5,325 bases of DNA from Geomobilibacter sp964431365 (GTDB taxonomy: Bacteria > Desulfobacterota > Desulfuromonadia > Geobacterales > DSM-12255). Below are positions 1-5,277 of this stretch, one piece after another. A program made the position numbers and the translations under genes. The first letter of the stretch is position 1, and every line of letters starts with the position of its first letter. The notes under the pieces are model-generated. The model was not told the origin of the DNA and ran no database searches. It saw only the letters and a list, made by a program, of their open reading frames with translations. The stretch is taken from the NCBI GenBank assembly GCA_964431365.1, contig CAYSJJ010000126.1, forward strand, positions 1-5,325. Direction: 5' to 3'.

Positions 1-1
1 G

Positions 2-52
2 GAATTGAAGGAACTGGTCAGTGAACAGAAAAAACAACTCAACAAGGTTTGA
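2..52 (+). CDS. C-terminal end of an unidentified upstream ORF (partial)
   Basis: Reading from base 2, an open frame gives ELKELVSEQKKQLNKV and ends at TGA (50-52). The residues are charged and Lys/Gln-rich, as in the end of a helix or coiled coil. The start lies outside the window and the family cannot be recognised from 16 residues. The stop is 33 bp before the left end of the insertion sequence, so the element did not interrupt this frame as seen here. It may be a chance open frame. Confidence 0.3.
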   Translation, partial: ELKELVSEQKKQLNKV

Positions 53-85
53 CGGTTCCTCTATTCACCACGCTTGACCGCCTGG

Positions 86-97
86 TGCGTATTCCGG
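86..97 (+). repeat. Left terminal inverted repeat of the IS21-family element
   Basis: TGCGTATTCCGG, perfectly inverted at 2696-2707. Similarity continues inward less exactly because both ends run into the 23-bp repeat arrays. Outside the TG the two flanks share nothing, which fixes the boundary. Confidence 0.85.
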
Positions 98-205
98 CCG
101 AAACCGGCCACCATTCCGGCGCGAAAGCGTCCACCGTTCCGACGGCAAACCGGCCAGCATTCCGCTGGGAATCCGTCCACCGTTCCGGAGCAATCCGGCC
201 AGTAT
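91..205 (+). repeat. Left-end array of five ~23-bp transposase-binding-type repeats
   Basis: Five tandem degenerate units lie at 91-112, 113-135, 136-158, 159-181 and 182-205 (22, 23, 23, 23 and 24 bp). Each begins RTTCCG, has a central GAAA- or CAA-like block, then a CGG/CGT and a CCA near the end, for example ATTCCGG...GCGTCCACC. The last unit ends CAGTAT, as does the innermost right-end unit. In IS21 elements, iterated subterminal repeats are IstA-binding sites. That role is inferred here from position and family. Confidence 0.8.
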
Positions 206-274
206 CTGAGAGTGTAGTCACGGGGTAACTCAACCCGGTATCCTGCCGTCCTGATTCAACTTAAGGAGGGCGAA

Positions 275-1846
275 ATGCCGAGAGAAAGAGTTACCATGCG
301 AAAGATACGCGAGATACTCCGCCTGGTCTGGGGCTGCAACCAAAGCCGGCGCGATGCGGCCAGAATCTGTGGTGTCGGTAAGAGCACCGTAAACGACACG
401 ATCAACCGGGCGGTTGCCGCCGGGCTGGCCTGGCCGTTTGAGCTTGACGACGAATCTCTGGAGAACCGCCTCTATCCTCCCCCTGTTCGCCCCTCCCTCC
501 GTAAGTTGACCCAACCCGACTGGCAGTCCCTGCACGATGAGCTCGTTCGGCACAAGAACCTCACCTTGATGCTCCTGTGGCAGGAATACAAGGAGATGGA
601 ACCATCAGGCTACCAGTACAGCCAGTTCTGCGAACTGTACCGGCAATGGCGCAGGAAACTCGACCGCTCCATGCGCCAGGAGCACCGTGCCGGCGAGAAG
701 TTCTTCGTTGACTACAGTGGCCAGACGGTACCCGTCGTCGATCCTGCCACCGGTGAGGTGCGGGAAGCCCAGATGTTCGTGGGGGTGATGGGTGGCAGTA
801 ACGAGACCTACGCTGAAGCGACCTGGACGCAGGCCTTGCCTGACTGGATCGGTTCCCATGTGAGGGCCTTCGGCTTTCTCGGTGCCGTTCCGCACTGCAT
901 CGTTCCCGACAATCTCCTCAGCGGCGTTACCAAGCCTTGCCGCTATGAACCGGACATCAATCCCACCTATCAGGAGCTTGCCAGCCATTACGGCTGCGCA
1001 ATCATTCCCGCCCGCGTCCGGCATCCCAAGGACAAGGCCAAGGTAGAAGGCGGCGTCCTCATCGCCCAGCGCTTCATCCTGGCCGGACTGAGGAAGCGAA
1101 CCTTCTTTTCTCTGGCCGAGGCCAATACTGCCATTCGGGAGCGGCTCATTCTCCTGAACAACCGGCCGTTCCGGAAGCTGCCAGGGTGCCGGCAGAGCCG
1201 CTTCGAGGCGCTTGACCGGCCGGCCATGCTGCCGTTGCCGCAAGCTCCTTACCAGTATGCCCAGTGGAAGAAGGCAAGAGTTCACATCGACTACCACATC
1301 GAGCTGGAAGGGCACTTCTACAGCGTCCCCCATCGCCTGGTACGGGAACAAGTGGAGGTCCGCTACACCGAGACAACAGTAGAGTGCCTGTACCAGGGAA
1401 ACCGGGTGGCATCCCATCCCAGGTCCTCTGTCCAGGGCAAGCACACCACCACGCCGGAACATATGCCAAAGGCCCACCGGGAGTTCGCGGAATGGACTCC
1501 CCAGCGGATCATTTCCTGGGCCGCCCAGACCGGGACCGCCACTGCCCGAGTCGTGGACATCATCCTCTCGCGCCGGGCCTATCCCGAGCACGGCTTTCGT
1601 TCCTGCATGGGGATCATCTCGCTCGCCAAGCGTTTTACCAAGGAAAGACTGGAGGCGGCTTGCGATCGCGCTCTCGCCATCAAGGGCATCAACTACAAGA
1701 GCATCAAGTCGATCCTGGAGAACAACCTCGACCAGAAAGCATTACCCGGCCAACTGGAATTGCTTTCCGTCCCCCACGAGAACATCAGGGGTACGGATTA
1801 TTACAACGACGAAAGGAAGCAGCATGCTGACACAACCGACTATTGA
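275..1846 (+). CDS. istA: IS21-family transposase IstA (DDE recombinase)
   Basis: This 523-residue protein catalyses strand cleavage and joining during transposition, acting on the element's ends together with IstB. The N-terminus (about residues 9-48) is a helix-turn-helix with the family's REILRL...SRRDAARICGVGKSTV pattern. The integrase-core domain follows (about 138-275), with catalytic residues D146 in FFVDYSG, D212 in IVPDNL and E258 in KDKAKVEGG. After it comes the usual C-terminal region containing GHFYSVPHRLV (346-356). Length is typical and no frameshift or internal stop is seen. The ATG at 275 is chosen because AAGGAGGG lies five bases upstream. The next ATG (codon 8) has no such site. 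The 3' end overlaps istB by 23 nt, so the two are probably co-translated. The gene lies between the subterminal repeat arrays, with no strong promoter visible upstream. Confidence 0.95.
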   Translation: MPRERVTMRKIREILRLVWGCNQSRRDAARICGVGKSTVNDTINRAVAAGLAWPFELDDESLENRLYPPPVRPSLRKLTQPDWQSLHDELVRHKNLTLMLLWQEYKEMEPSGYQYSQFCELYRQWRRKLDRSMRQEHRAGEKFFVDYSGQTVPVVDPATGEVREAQMFVGVMGGSNETYAEATWTQALPDWIGSHVRAFGFLGAVPHCIVPDNLLSGVTKPCRYEPDINPTYQELASHYGCAIIPARVRHPKDKAKVEGGVLIAQRFILAGLRKRTFFSLAEANTAIRERLILLNNRPFRKLPGCRQSRFEALDRPAMLPLPQAPYQYAQWKKARVHIDYHIELEGHFYSVPHRLVREQVEVRYTETTVECLYQGNRVASHPRSSVQGKHTTTPEHMPKAHREFAEWTPQRIISWAAQTGTATARVVDIILSRRAYPEHGFRSCMGIISLAKRFTKERLEAACDRALAIKGINYKSIKSILENNLDQKALPGQLELLSVPHENIRGTDYYNDERKQHADTTDY

Positions 1847-2585
1847 GAAACTCAACGCCATGAGGCTCTCCGCCATGGCCAAAGCGTTCGCCGATCAGAT
1901 GCAGTGCCCGGACATGGCGGCGCTCTCCTTCGAGGAGCGCTTCGGGCTCCTGGTGGACTACCAGATGACCGACCTGGAAAACCGCAGAATGCTGAACCGC
2001 CTCAAATCGGCCCGGCTCAGGCTCTCGGCCTCCATCGAGGACTTGGACTTGCGGCAGGGCCGCGGCATGGACCGCGCCATGATCATGTCGCTCGCCCAGA
2101 ATCAGTGGGTGAAGAGTCATCACAACATCCTCGTCACTGGCCCCACCGGAGCCGGCAAGAGCTACCTTGCCTGCGCCCTGGCACAGAAAGCCTGCCGGGA
2201 TGGCTACTCCGTGCTGTACCAGAGACTGCCGAAGCTCCTGCGGGAGATCGCCGTATCCAGGCATGATGGCCGTTACCACAAACTGATGGCTCCCGTGGTG
2301 AAGTGCGAAGTCCTGATTCTCGATGACCTCCTTATCTCACCAATCGCTCGGGAGGAGCAGCGCGAGTTGCTGGAGATCGTCGAGGAACGCTACGACCGTA
2401 AAGCCACCGTTGTCACCAGCCAACTGCCGGTAAAGGCATGGCACGATGCCATGCAGGACCCAACCCTGGCTGACGCCATCCTGGACAGGCTGGTACACAA
2501 TGCTTACAAGGTCGAGCTCAGGGGGGAATCGATGAGAAGGAAGCGATCGCTCCTTGACCCAAAACCGGATACTGTGACAGAGTAG
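1824..2585 (+). CDS. istB: IS21-family helper ATPase IstB (AAA+)
   Basis: This 253-residue protein is the ATP-dependent partner of IstA. In the IS21 family it assembles on DNA, helps choose the target and stimulates the transposase. It is related to the DnaC/DnaA-type AAA+ ATPases. An N-terminal helical region (about 1-95) carries the family's LNAMRLSAMAKAF start. It is followed by Walker A GPTGAGKS (106-113), Walker B VLILDD (163-168), a sensor-type VVTSQLP (196-202) and a conserved DAILDRLVHNA segment with R222. Length is normal and the motifs are complete. The ATG at 1824 lies inside the end of istA in another frame, preceded by AAAGGA, which fits translational coupling. No intrinsic terminator is visible between its stop and the right-end repeats. 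Confidence 0.95.
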   Translation: MLTQPTIEKLNAMRLSAMAKAFADQMQCPDMAALSFEERFGLLVDYQMTDLENRRMLNRLKSARLRLSASIEDLDLRQGRGMDRAMIMSLAQNQWVKSHHNILVTGPTGAGKSYLACALAQKACRDGYSVLYQRLPKLLREIAVSRHDGRYHKLMAPVVKCEVLILDDLLISPIAREEQRELLEIVEERYDRKATVVTSQLPVKAWHDAMQDPTLADAILDRLVHNAYKVELRGESMRRKRSLLDPKPDTVTE

Positions 2586-2611
2586 AAATCCTTACCCCGC
2601 TCCACCTCACC

Positions 2612-2702
2612 ATACTGTCCGAATTCACCGGAACGCTGGACGGATTCACAGCGGAACGGCGGACGCTTTCACGTCAGGTTCTCTGACCGTTTTCACCGGA
2701 AT
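2612..2702 (-). repeat. Right-end array of four ~23-bp transposase-binding-type repeats
   Basis: On the - strand four units are contiguous: 2702-2681, 2680-2658, 2657-2635 and 2634-2612 (22, 23, 23 and 23 bp). They match the left-end unit: RTTCCG, then GTGAA(A), then CG.CC. The second unit from the outside is the most diverged, starting AACCTGACG. The innermost copy ends CAGTAT, like the innermost left copy. The arrays at the two ends are thus inverted relative to each other, as expected for transposase-binding sites. Confidence 0.75.
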
Positions 2703-2707
2703 ACGCA
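2696..2707 (-). repeat. Right terminal inverted repeat of the IS21-family element
   Basis: CCGGAATACGCA, the exact reverse complement of the left end at 86-97. It marks the right boundary. The next base begins an unrelated AT-rich open frame. Confidence 0.85.
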
Positions 2708-2770
2708 GATTGGCAGCAAATTCAACAAACCGAAAAACTAACAAAACTTTTGGATGAAAAAACGGGGTAA
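2708..2770 (+). pseudogene. 3' remnant of an unidentified ORF abutting the IS right end
   Basis: From the first base after the element, an open frame of 20 codons begins DWQQIQQTEKL, ends LLDEKTG and stops at TAA (2768-2770). It is hydrophilic and helix-like, and much more AT-rich than the IS beside it. It has no start codon of its own. None of the three + frames to the left of the element can be joined to it: one has a TGA at 50-52, one a TGA at 75-77, and the third carries no ATG after a TGA at 22-24. If real, it is the tail of a gene whose 5' part was lost when the junction formed. The family is unknown, and it may be only a chance open frame. Confidence 0.35.
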
Positions 2771-2947
2771 GGCCAAATCACCGAAATCACTAAGTTCGCA
2801 ATGGCTCAGTTTTCGGGGGGAAGGTCAAGAGGCTTTTCGGTGCCCGAAACGAGAAGACCGCCTGCAGCCCCAAGCCGCACGCGGTCTCCAATTCCTCTTC
2901 ACGGCCGGTTGAACTGTCTCCCCATACCGTGCCCCCTACTCTACTGC
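2771..2947. other. Intergenic stretch with no recognised gene; one small hairpin
   Basis: No convincing coding region is seen. A + strand frame crossing this stretch from 2801 runs antisense to the lipoprotein, has a low-complexity Pro/Arg/Ser/Cys-rich translation and lacks a ribosome binding site. A perfect 6-bp stem, TTTCGG-TGC-CCGAAA, lies at 2835-2849 with no U-tract on either side. No terminator for the lipoprotein gene, which ends at 2948 on the - strand, can be made out. Confidence 0.4.
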
Positions 2948-3304
2948 CTATTTCATTGTGATGCTGACTGGTTCGATAGTATGAGTGGAACCTGCAGCGA
3001 CATCAATCAGAATTGCAGCGGGGTCGAGAAGATTACCGCCGAGAACGGCCCAGCCGTTAAACGTCTTTTCCAACTCAAATTGTATCGGGAAGTTGCCCAG
3101 GCCATAAATGGTGAGGAAGTCGGATCTTCTACTGACATCTTTCAAGGTGCATGGTGTAATACACTCCTTTGTTTGGATCTGGGCCTTCAAACCGGGGGGA
3201 AACGACGTGATGCTGACATCTTGCTTCGTGCCGTTAATCACCGTCGAACAACCCGACATAATCATAGATGCCATAATTGAAACGAAAACGATTGCGAATT
3301 TCAT
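2948..3304 (-). CDS. Small outer-membrane-type lipoprotein with PEGA-like repeat fold
   Basis: This 118-residue protein has a lipoprotein signal: MKFAIVFVSIMASMIMSGC, with the lipidated cysteine at C19. Serine at +2 favours outer-membrane rather than inner-membrane retention by the usual sorting rule. The mature part starts STVINGTKQDVSITSFPPG and continues with CITPCTL (48-54). That pattern of small lipoproteins resembles PEGA domains, with surface beta-rich modules. The tail around GWAVLGGNLLDPAAILIDVAAG (84-105) resembles the hydrophobic C-terminal segment common in that group. The start is at 3304 because GGAGGG lies five bases before that ATG. An in-frame ATG 11 codons upstream (3337) would place charged residues before the signal peptide and has no such site. 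A sigma70-like promoter precedes it. The specific function is unknown. C48 and C52 could form a disulfide or bind a ligand, which is speculation. Confidence 0.8.
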   Translation of the reverse strand: MKFAIVFVSIMASMIMSGCSTVINGTKQDVSITSFPPGLKAQIQTKECITPCTLKDVSRRSDFLTIYGLGNFPIQFELEKTFNGWAVLGGNLLDPAAILIDVAAGSTHTIEPVSITMK

Positions 3305-3324
3305 GACAACCCTCCGTGGGCTGT

Positions 3325-3354
3325 TTATTAGACACAATTTATTTTAATTTGCAA
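3325..3354 (-). promoter_or_regulatory. Predicted sigma70 promoter of the lipoprotein gene
   Basis: On the - strand TTGCAA (3354-3349) and TAATAA (3330-3325) are separated by 18 bases of AT-rich sequence, about 20 bases upstream of the chosen start at 3304. The AT richness contrasts with the surrounding GC-rich DNA. Predicted by eye only. Confidence 0.5.
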
Positions 3355-3410
3355 GAATATAGTGACCGCCCGCACCCTTGCGATTGCCCCCTACACCTGG
3401 CACCACCACC

Positions 3411-3450
3411 AAAAAAGAAAACGGGCTCGCCCTGGAAACAGGGGGCCCGT
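3411..3450 (-). terminator. Intrinsic terminator downstream of HU
   Basis: The hairpin spans 3421-3450: an outer stem ACGGGC/GCCCGT and an inner stem CCCTG/CAGGG around a GAAA loop on the + strand. On the - strand it runs directly into a T-rich tract (TTTCTTTTTT, 3420-3411). This is a classic Rho-independent terminator for transcription from the right. It also lies downstream of the tRNA-like fragment, so it may once have been the terminator of that tRNA. Confidence 0.8.
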
Positions 3451-3476
3451 GGTACCTGTGGAACTCACAAATGAAC

Positions 3477-3507
3477 AAGGGGCTACAGCGTTAACTGTAA
3501 CCCCCTT
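3477..3507 (-). other. Second hairpin between the tRNA-like fragment and the terminator
   Basis: On the - strand AAGGGG...TACAG pairs with CTGTA...CCCCTT around a six-base loop, with one extra G and a G-U pair in the stem. It is followed only by a weak GTTCATTT stretch. It could be an auxiliary terminator or an RNA-processing/stability element in the HU 3' untranslated region. Confidence 0.45.
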
Positions 3508-3511
3508 GAAA

Positions 3512-3543
3512 TGGTCGGCGCGACTGGTTTCGAGCCGGCGTCC
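3512..3543 (-). pseudogene. 3' fragment of a tRNA gene (proline type likely)
   Basis: Read on the - strand this 32-nt stretch ends CGCGCCG-A-CCA, like an acceptor 3' strand, discriminator A and encoded CCA. Before it is a T arm with G53, T55, C56, A58 and C61 in their conserved places and C48 before the stem. Departures are C at position 54 (normally T) and a C-A mismatch in the T stem. The G72/A73 end and overall sequence resemble bacterial tRNA-Pro as I remember it. Nothing of the D arm, anticodon or 5' acceptor strand is present, because the HU coding region lies immediately upstream, so it cannot be a working tRNA. The antisense frame gives MVGATGFEPAS, a peptide familiar from spurious ORFs antisense to tRNA genes. 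It is best explained as an attachment-site copy or tRNA remnant. Confidence 0.6.
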
Positions 3544-3885
3544 TTACTTCTTTTTGGCCTTTGCCGGCGCCTTTGCCGCCGGCTTCGCCGTTTCCTTCTT
3601 GCAGGCGGCCTTAGATGCGTCGAGATCTTTCAGGGATTTGCCGGCGGTGAATTTGCCGACCCGCTTGGCCGCTATTGCCATCGGCTTCCCGGTCTGCGGG
3701 TTTCTACCGGTACGTGCCGGGCGCTTGACCGTTGAGAAGGTTCCGAACCCGACGAGAGTAACCTTGCCGTCGTTAAGCAGTTCCGTCGTCACCGCGCATT
3801 GAAAGACCGCCAGGGCCGATTCTGCCTGCGCTTTGGTGAGCTTTGCCTTTTCGGCGATCTTTGCAATCAATTCTGTTTTGGTCAT
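3544..3885 (-). CDS. HU-family DNA-binding protein with Lys/Ala-rich C-terminal tail
   Basis: This 113-residue nucleoid protein binds and bends DNA as a dimer. Residues 1-90 follow the HU pattern: MTKTELIAKIAEKAKLTKAQAE, then LVGFGTFSTVKRPARTGRNPQTGKP (44-68) with the beta-arm tip P63 that wedges into DNA, then GKFTAGKSLK (77-86). After the core, about 23 residues are rich in Ala, Lys and Pro (KPAAKAPAKAKKK), resembling histone-H1-type tails. Most HU proteins are about 90 residues, so this is an extended version. Two cysteines (C30, C95) are unusual for HU. The start at 3885 is supported by AAAGGAG five bases upstream. An ATG 12 codons earlier lies inside the predicted promoter -10 region and is unlikely. 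The gene has its own promoter and terminator. IHF alpha/beta is less likely given the tail and motifs. Confidence 0.9.
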   Translation of the reverse strand: MTKTELIAKIAEKAKLTKAQAESALAVFQCAVTTELLNDGKVTLVGFGTFSTVKRPARTGRNPQTGKPMAIAAKRVGKFTAGKSLKDLDASKAACKKETAKPAAKAPAKAKKK

Positions 3886-3916
3886 GTCCGCTCCTTTAAG
3901 GTAGATACTGGTAGGG

Positions 3917-3944
3917 AGCATAGCAGATATATCGATGCTGACAA
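3917..3944 (-). promoter_or_regulatory. Predicted extended -10 promoter of the HU gene
   Basis: On the - strand TTGTCA (3944-3939) and TATGCT (3922-3917) are 16 bases apart, with TGC directly before the -10 hexamer as in extended -10 promoters. Transcription would begin about 25 bases before the HU start, giving a short leader that contains the AAAGGAG site. Confidence 0.55.
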
Positions 3945-3990
3945 CTGCAATAGCGGCCTGCCGACACCGACGTACCAGGACGGATGAGAG

Positions 3991-5277
3991 TTATTTCAGG
4001 CTGACGCTCGTCTCCCCCCGGGCAATGACATCGACCGACAGCCGATCGTTCAGCACCGTCGCCTCGCCGAGCGACAACGACGTGACGGCGCCGGTCAGGT
4101 TCAGGTGGTCAGCCACACGTACGGAGGACAACGCCGTGCACGCCTTCACGCGGGCCTTCTCCAGCTGTTCCACAACGGCGGCATCGAGCTTCGTCTTGAT
4201 CGTACTGCGAATGGTACTGCTGAACAGCCAGCTCCCGGCACCGATCACCCACCCGGCGTTCCGGGTGTCGAAATCGACATCCTCGAACGTCACTGCATTG
4301 CTCTGCGGGTTATAGACCGGCTTCGCCAGGATCGTTAACTCGCCGTCGAAATCGCCGGCAGCGGTCAGGGTAATAACCAGCCTTTTGTCCTCTCCCTTCA
4401 GATTGAAACTCTTTACGGTAATCTTCCGGTCGTCGCCGAAGGTCTTGTCCAGCAGCACCGGGTTCAACGCCGTCACGAGATCGGCCAGGAAGATGTCGGT
4501 GGCGAGCTGGATATGAAACCGCTTGTCGAAGGTTGAGAGCTGCTGCACCGGGGGGAGCGGCCTCGCCGGCGCCGCAGCCGGCTTCGGCCCGACGGTCACT
4601 GCGGCGCCGGTGATGACGCCGACCGACAACAGGACCCGATTGTTCGCCGCCAGCAGCGGACTCATGACGATCTTTTCCGGGGTCAGCTTCAGCCAGGCGC
4701 TGAACTCCTTGCTGACCAGCAGCGGGGAGAACGCATTTTGCCAGAGCGGAGCAATCCTGGCGCGGAGCTGGATCGCATCATTGATCTTGGCATCGACGAC
4801 CGGTGCGAGCAGTCTCTGGACCGGCTGCGAGATGCTTTCGACCATGGTGCGCGGTTTCAGGGTGAGCGGCCCGAGACTGAACGTGTCGGCCAGATTATCC
4901 GCCAGCCCGGTATAGTAGAGCTCGGTCTTGAGGCGCCACTCCGGGGTGACGTTGACCCTGACCCTGAATTTGAGCCCCGTCCGGAGCGGCTTGCTCTCAT
5001 AGAGCCCATAGCCGAATGTTAGCTGAACAGGGAGCGTGAGATAGACAAAATTGTCGGTGGCGGAAACCGCTACCGGCCCGGTGCGGAGCACGGTGACCTT
5101 GGTCCCCAATCCGCCCTGCCCCTTGTAGAGCTCCTTGGGAAGTGACCGGTTGATAATGGCGGCGAGATCGGCCGCGGAACTCTCCACATTCACGTTGATC
5201 GAGGATGGAGGCACGGCCGCAAAGGCGCATACGGAACTGAGCGACAGGAACAAAAACAATAGCAAAAGTCGGGACAA
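3991..5277 (-). CDS. Exported DUF4403-family-like protein of unknown function
   Basis: A protein of 428 residues by the start chosen here. The N-terminus SRLLLLFLFLSLSSVCAFAA is a Sec signal peptide with a likely type I cleavage near A18-A20; there is no lipobox, so the product is probably periplasmic or released. The mature protein begins PPSSINVNVESSAADLAAIINRSLP, the pattern of DUF4403 proteins. A first beta-rich region (about 25-225) leads through a Pro/Ala linker (PKPAAAPARPLPP, 231-243) to a second region. That region has FDGELTILAKPVYNPQSNAVTFEDVDFD (310-337), also typical of the family, then GSWLFSSTIRSTIKTKLD (348-365). The family's role is not established. Start choice: the frame is open to the window edge. 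AAGGAGG (5294-5288) lies eight bases before an ATT codon (5280) and eleven before TTG (5277). TTG is preferred. A TTG at 5310 lies upstream of that site. HU follows in the same direction after 105 bp. Confidence 0.7.
   Translation of the reverse strand: MSRLLLLFLFLSLSSVCAFAAVPPSSINVNVESSAADLAAIINRSLPKELYKGQGGLGTKVTVLRTGPVAVSATDNFVYLTLPVQLTFGYGLYESKPLRTGLKFRVRVNVTPEWRLKTELYYTGLADNLADTFSLGPLTLKPRTMVESISQPVQRLLAPVVDAKINDAIQLRARIAPLWQNAFSPLLVSKEFSAWLKLTPEKIVMSPLLAANNRVLLSVGVITGAAVTVGPKPAAAPARPLPPVQQLSTFDKRFHIQLATDIFLADLVTALNPVLLDKTFGDDRKITVKSFNLKGEDKRLVITLTAAGDFDGELTILAKPVYNPQSNAVTFEDVDFDTRNAGWVIGAGSWLFSSTIRSTIKTKLDAAVVEQLEKARVKACTALSSVRVADHLNLTGAVTSLSLGEATVLNDRLSVDVIARGETSVSLK

Larger units (their letters stand above)
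86..2707 (+). mobile_element. Complete IS21-family insertion sequence (istA + istB)
   Basis: The boundaries are set by a perfect 12-bp terminal inverted repeat: TGCGTATTCCGG at 86-97 and its reverse complement CCGGAATACGCA at 2696-2707. The ends read TG...CA, as is usual for this family. Between them lie istA and istB in the usual order and overlap, plus multiple ~23-bp repeats inside each end that match the multi-site terminal architecture of IS21 elements. Total length is 2622 bp, normal for the family. Both proteins look full length with their catalytic motifs, so the element could be active. Flanking bases (CCGCCTGG left, GATTGGCA right) show no 4-8 bp target duplication. This suggests deletion or recombination at one side after insertion, or ends slightly different from those chosen here. 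I cannot name a specific IS. Confidence 0.9.

Noticed and set aside
91..205. CRISPR-like array of ~23-bp repeats
   Set aside because: The units abut one another with no unique spacers, are degenerate, and recur inverted at the other end of the insertion sequence. They are transposon end repeats.
230..553. - strand ORF of 107 codons over the istA start
   Set aside because: It lies antisense to the istA helix-turn-helix region with no recognisable domain or ribosome binding site.
605..1591. Long - strand ORF of 328 codons inside istA
   Set aside because: It is a shadow of istA in high-GC DNA. The translation is Gly/Pro/Leu-rich without family motifs, while the + strand has the full DDE transposase.
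2801..3280. + strand ORF of 159 codons
   Set aside because: It overlaps the lipoprotein gene antisense, has low-complexity sequence and no Shine-Dalgarno, and the - strand gene has a lipobox, promoter and ribosome binding site.
3512..3543. Functional tRNA gene
   Set aside because: Only the 3' part exists. No D arm, anticodon arm or 5' acceptor strand is present, T54 is replaced by C and the T stem has a mismatch.
3511..3735. + strand ORF beginning MVGATGFEPAS
   Set aside because: It is antisense to HU and to the tRNA-like fragment. The peptide is a known signature of spurious ORFs antisense to tRNA genes, and there is no ribosome binding site.
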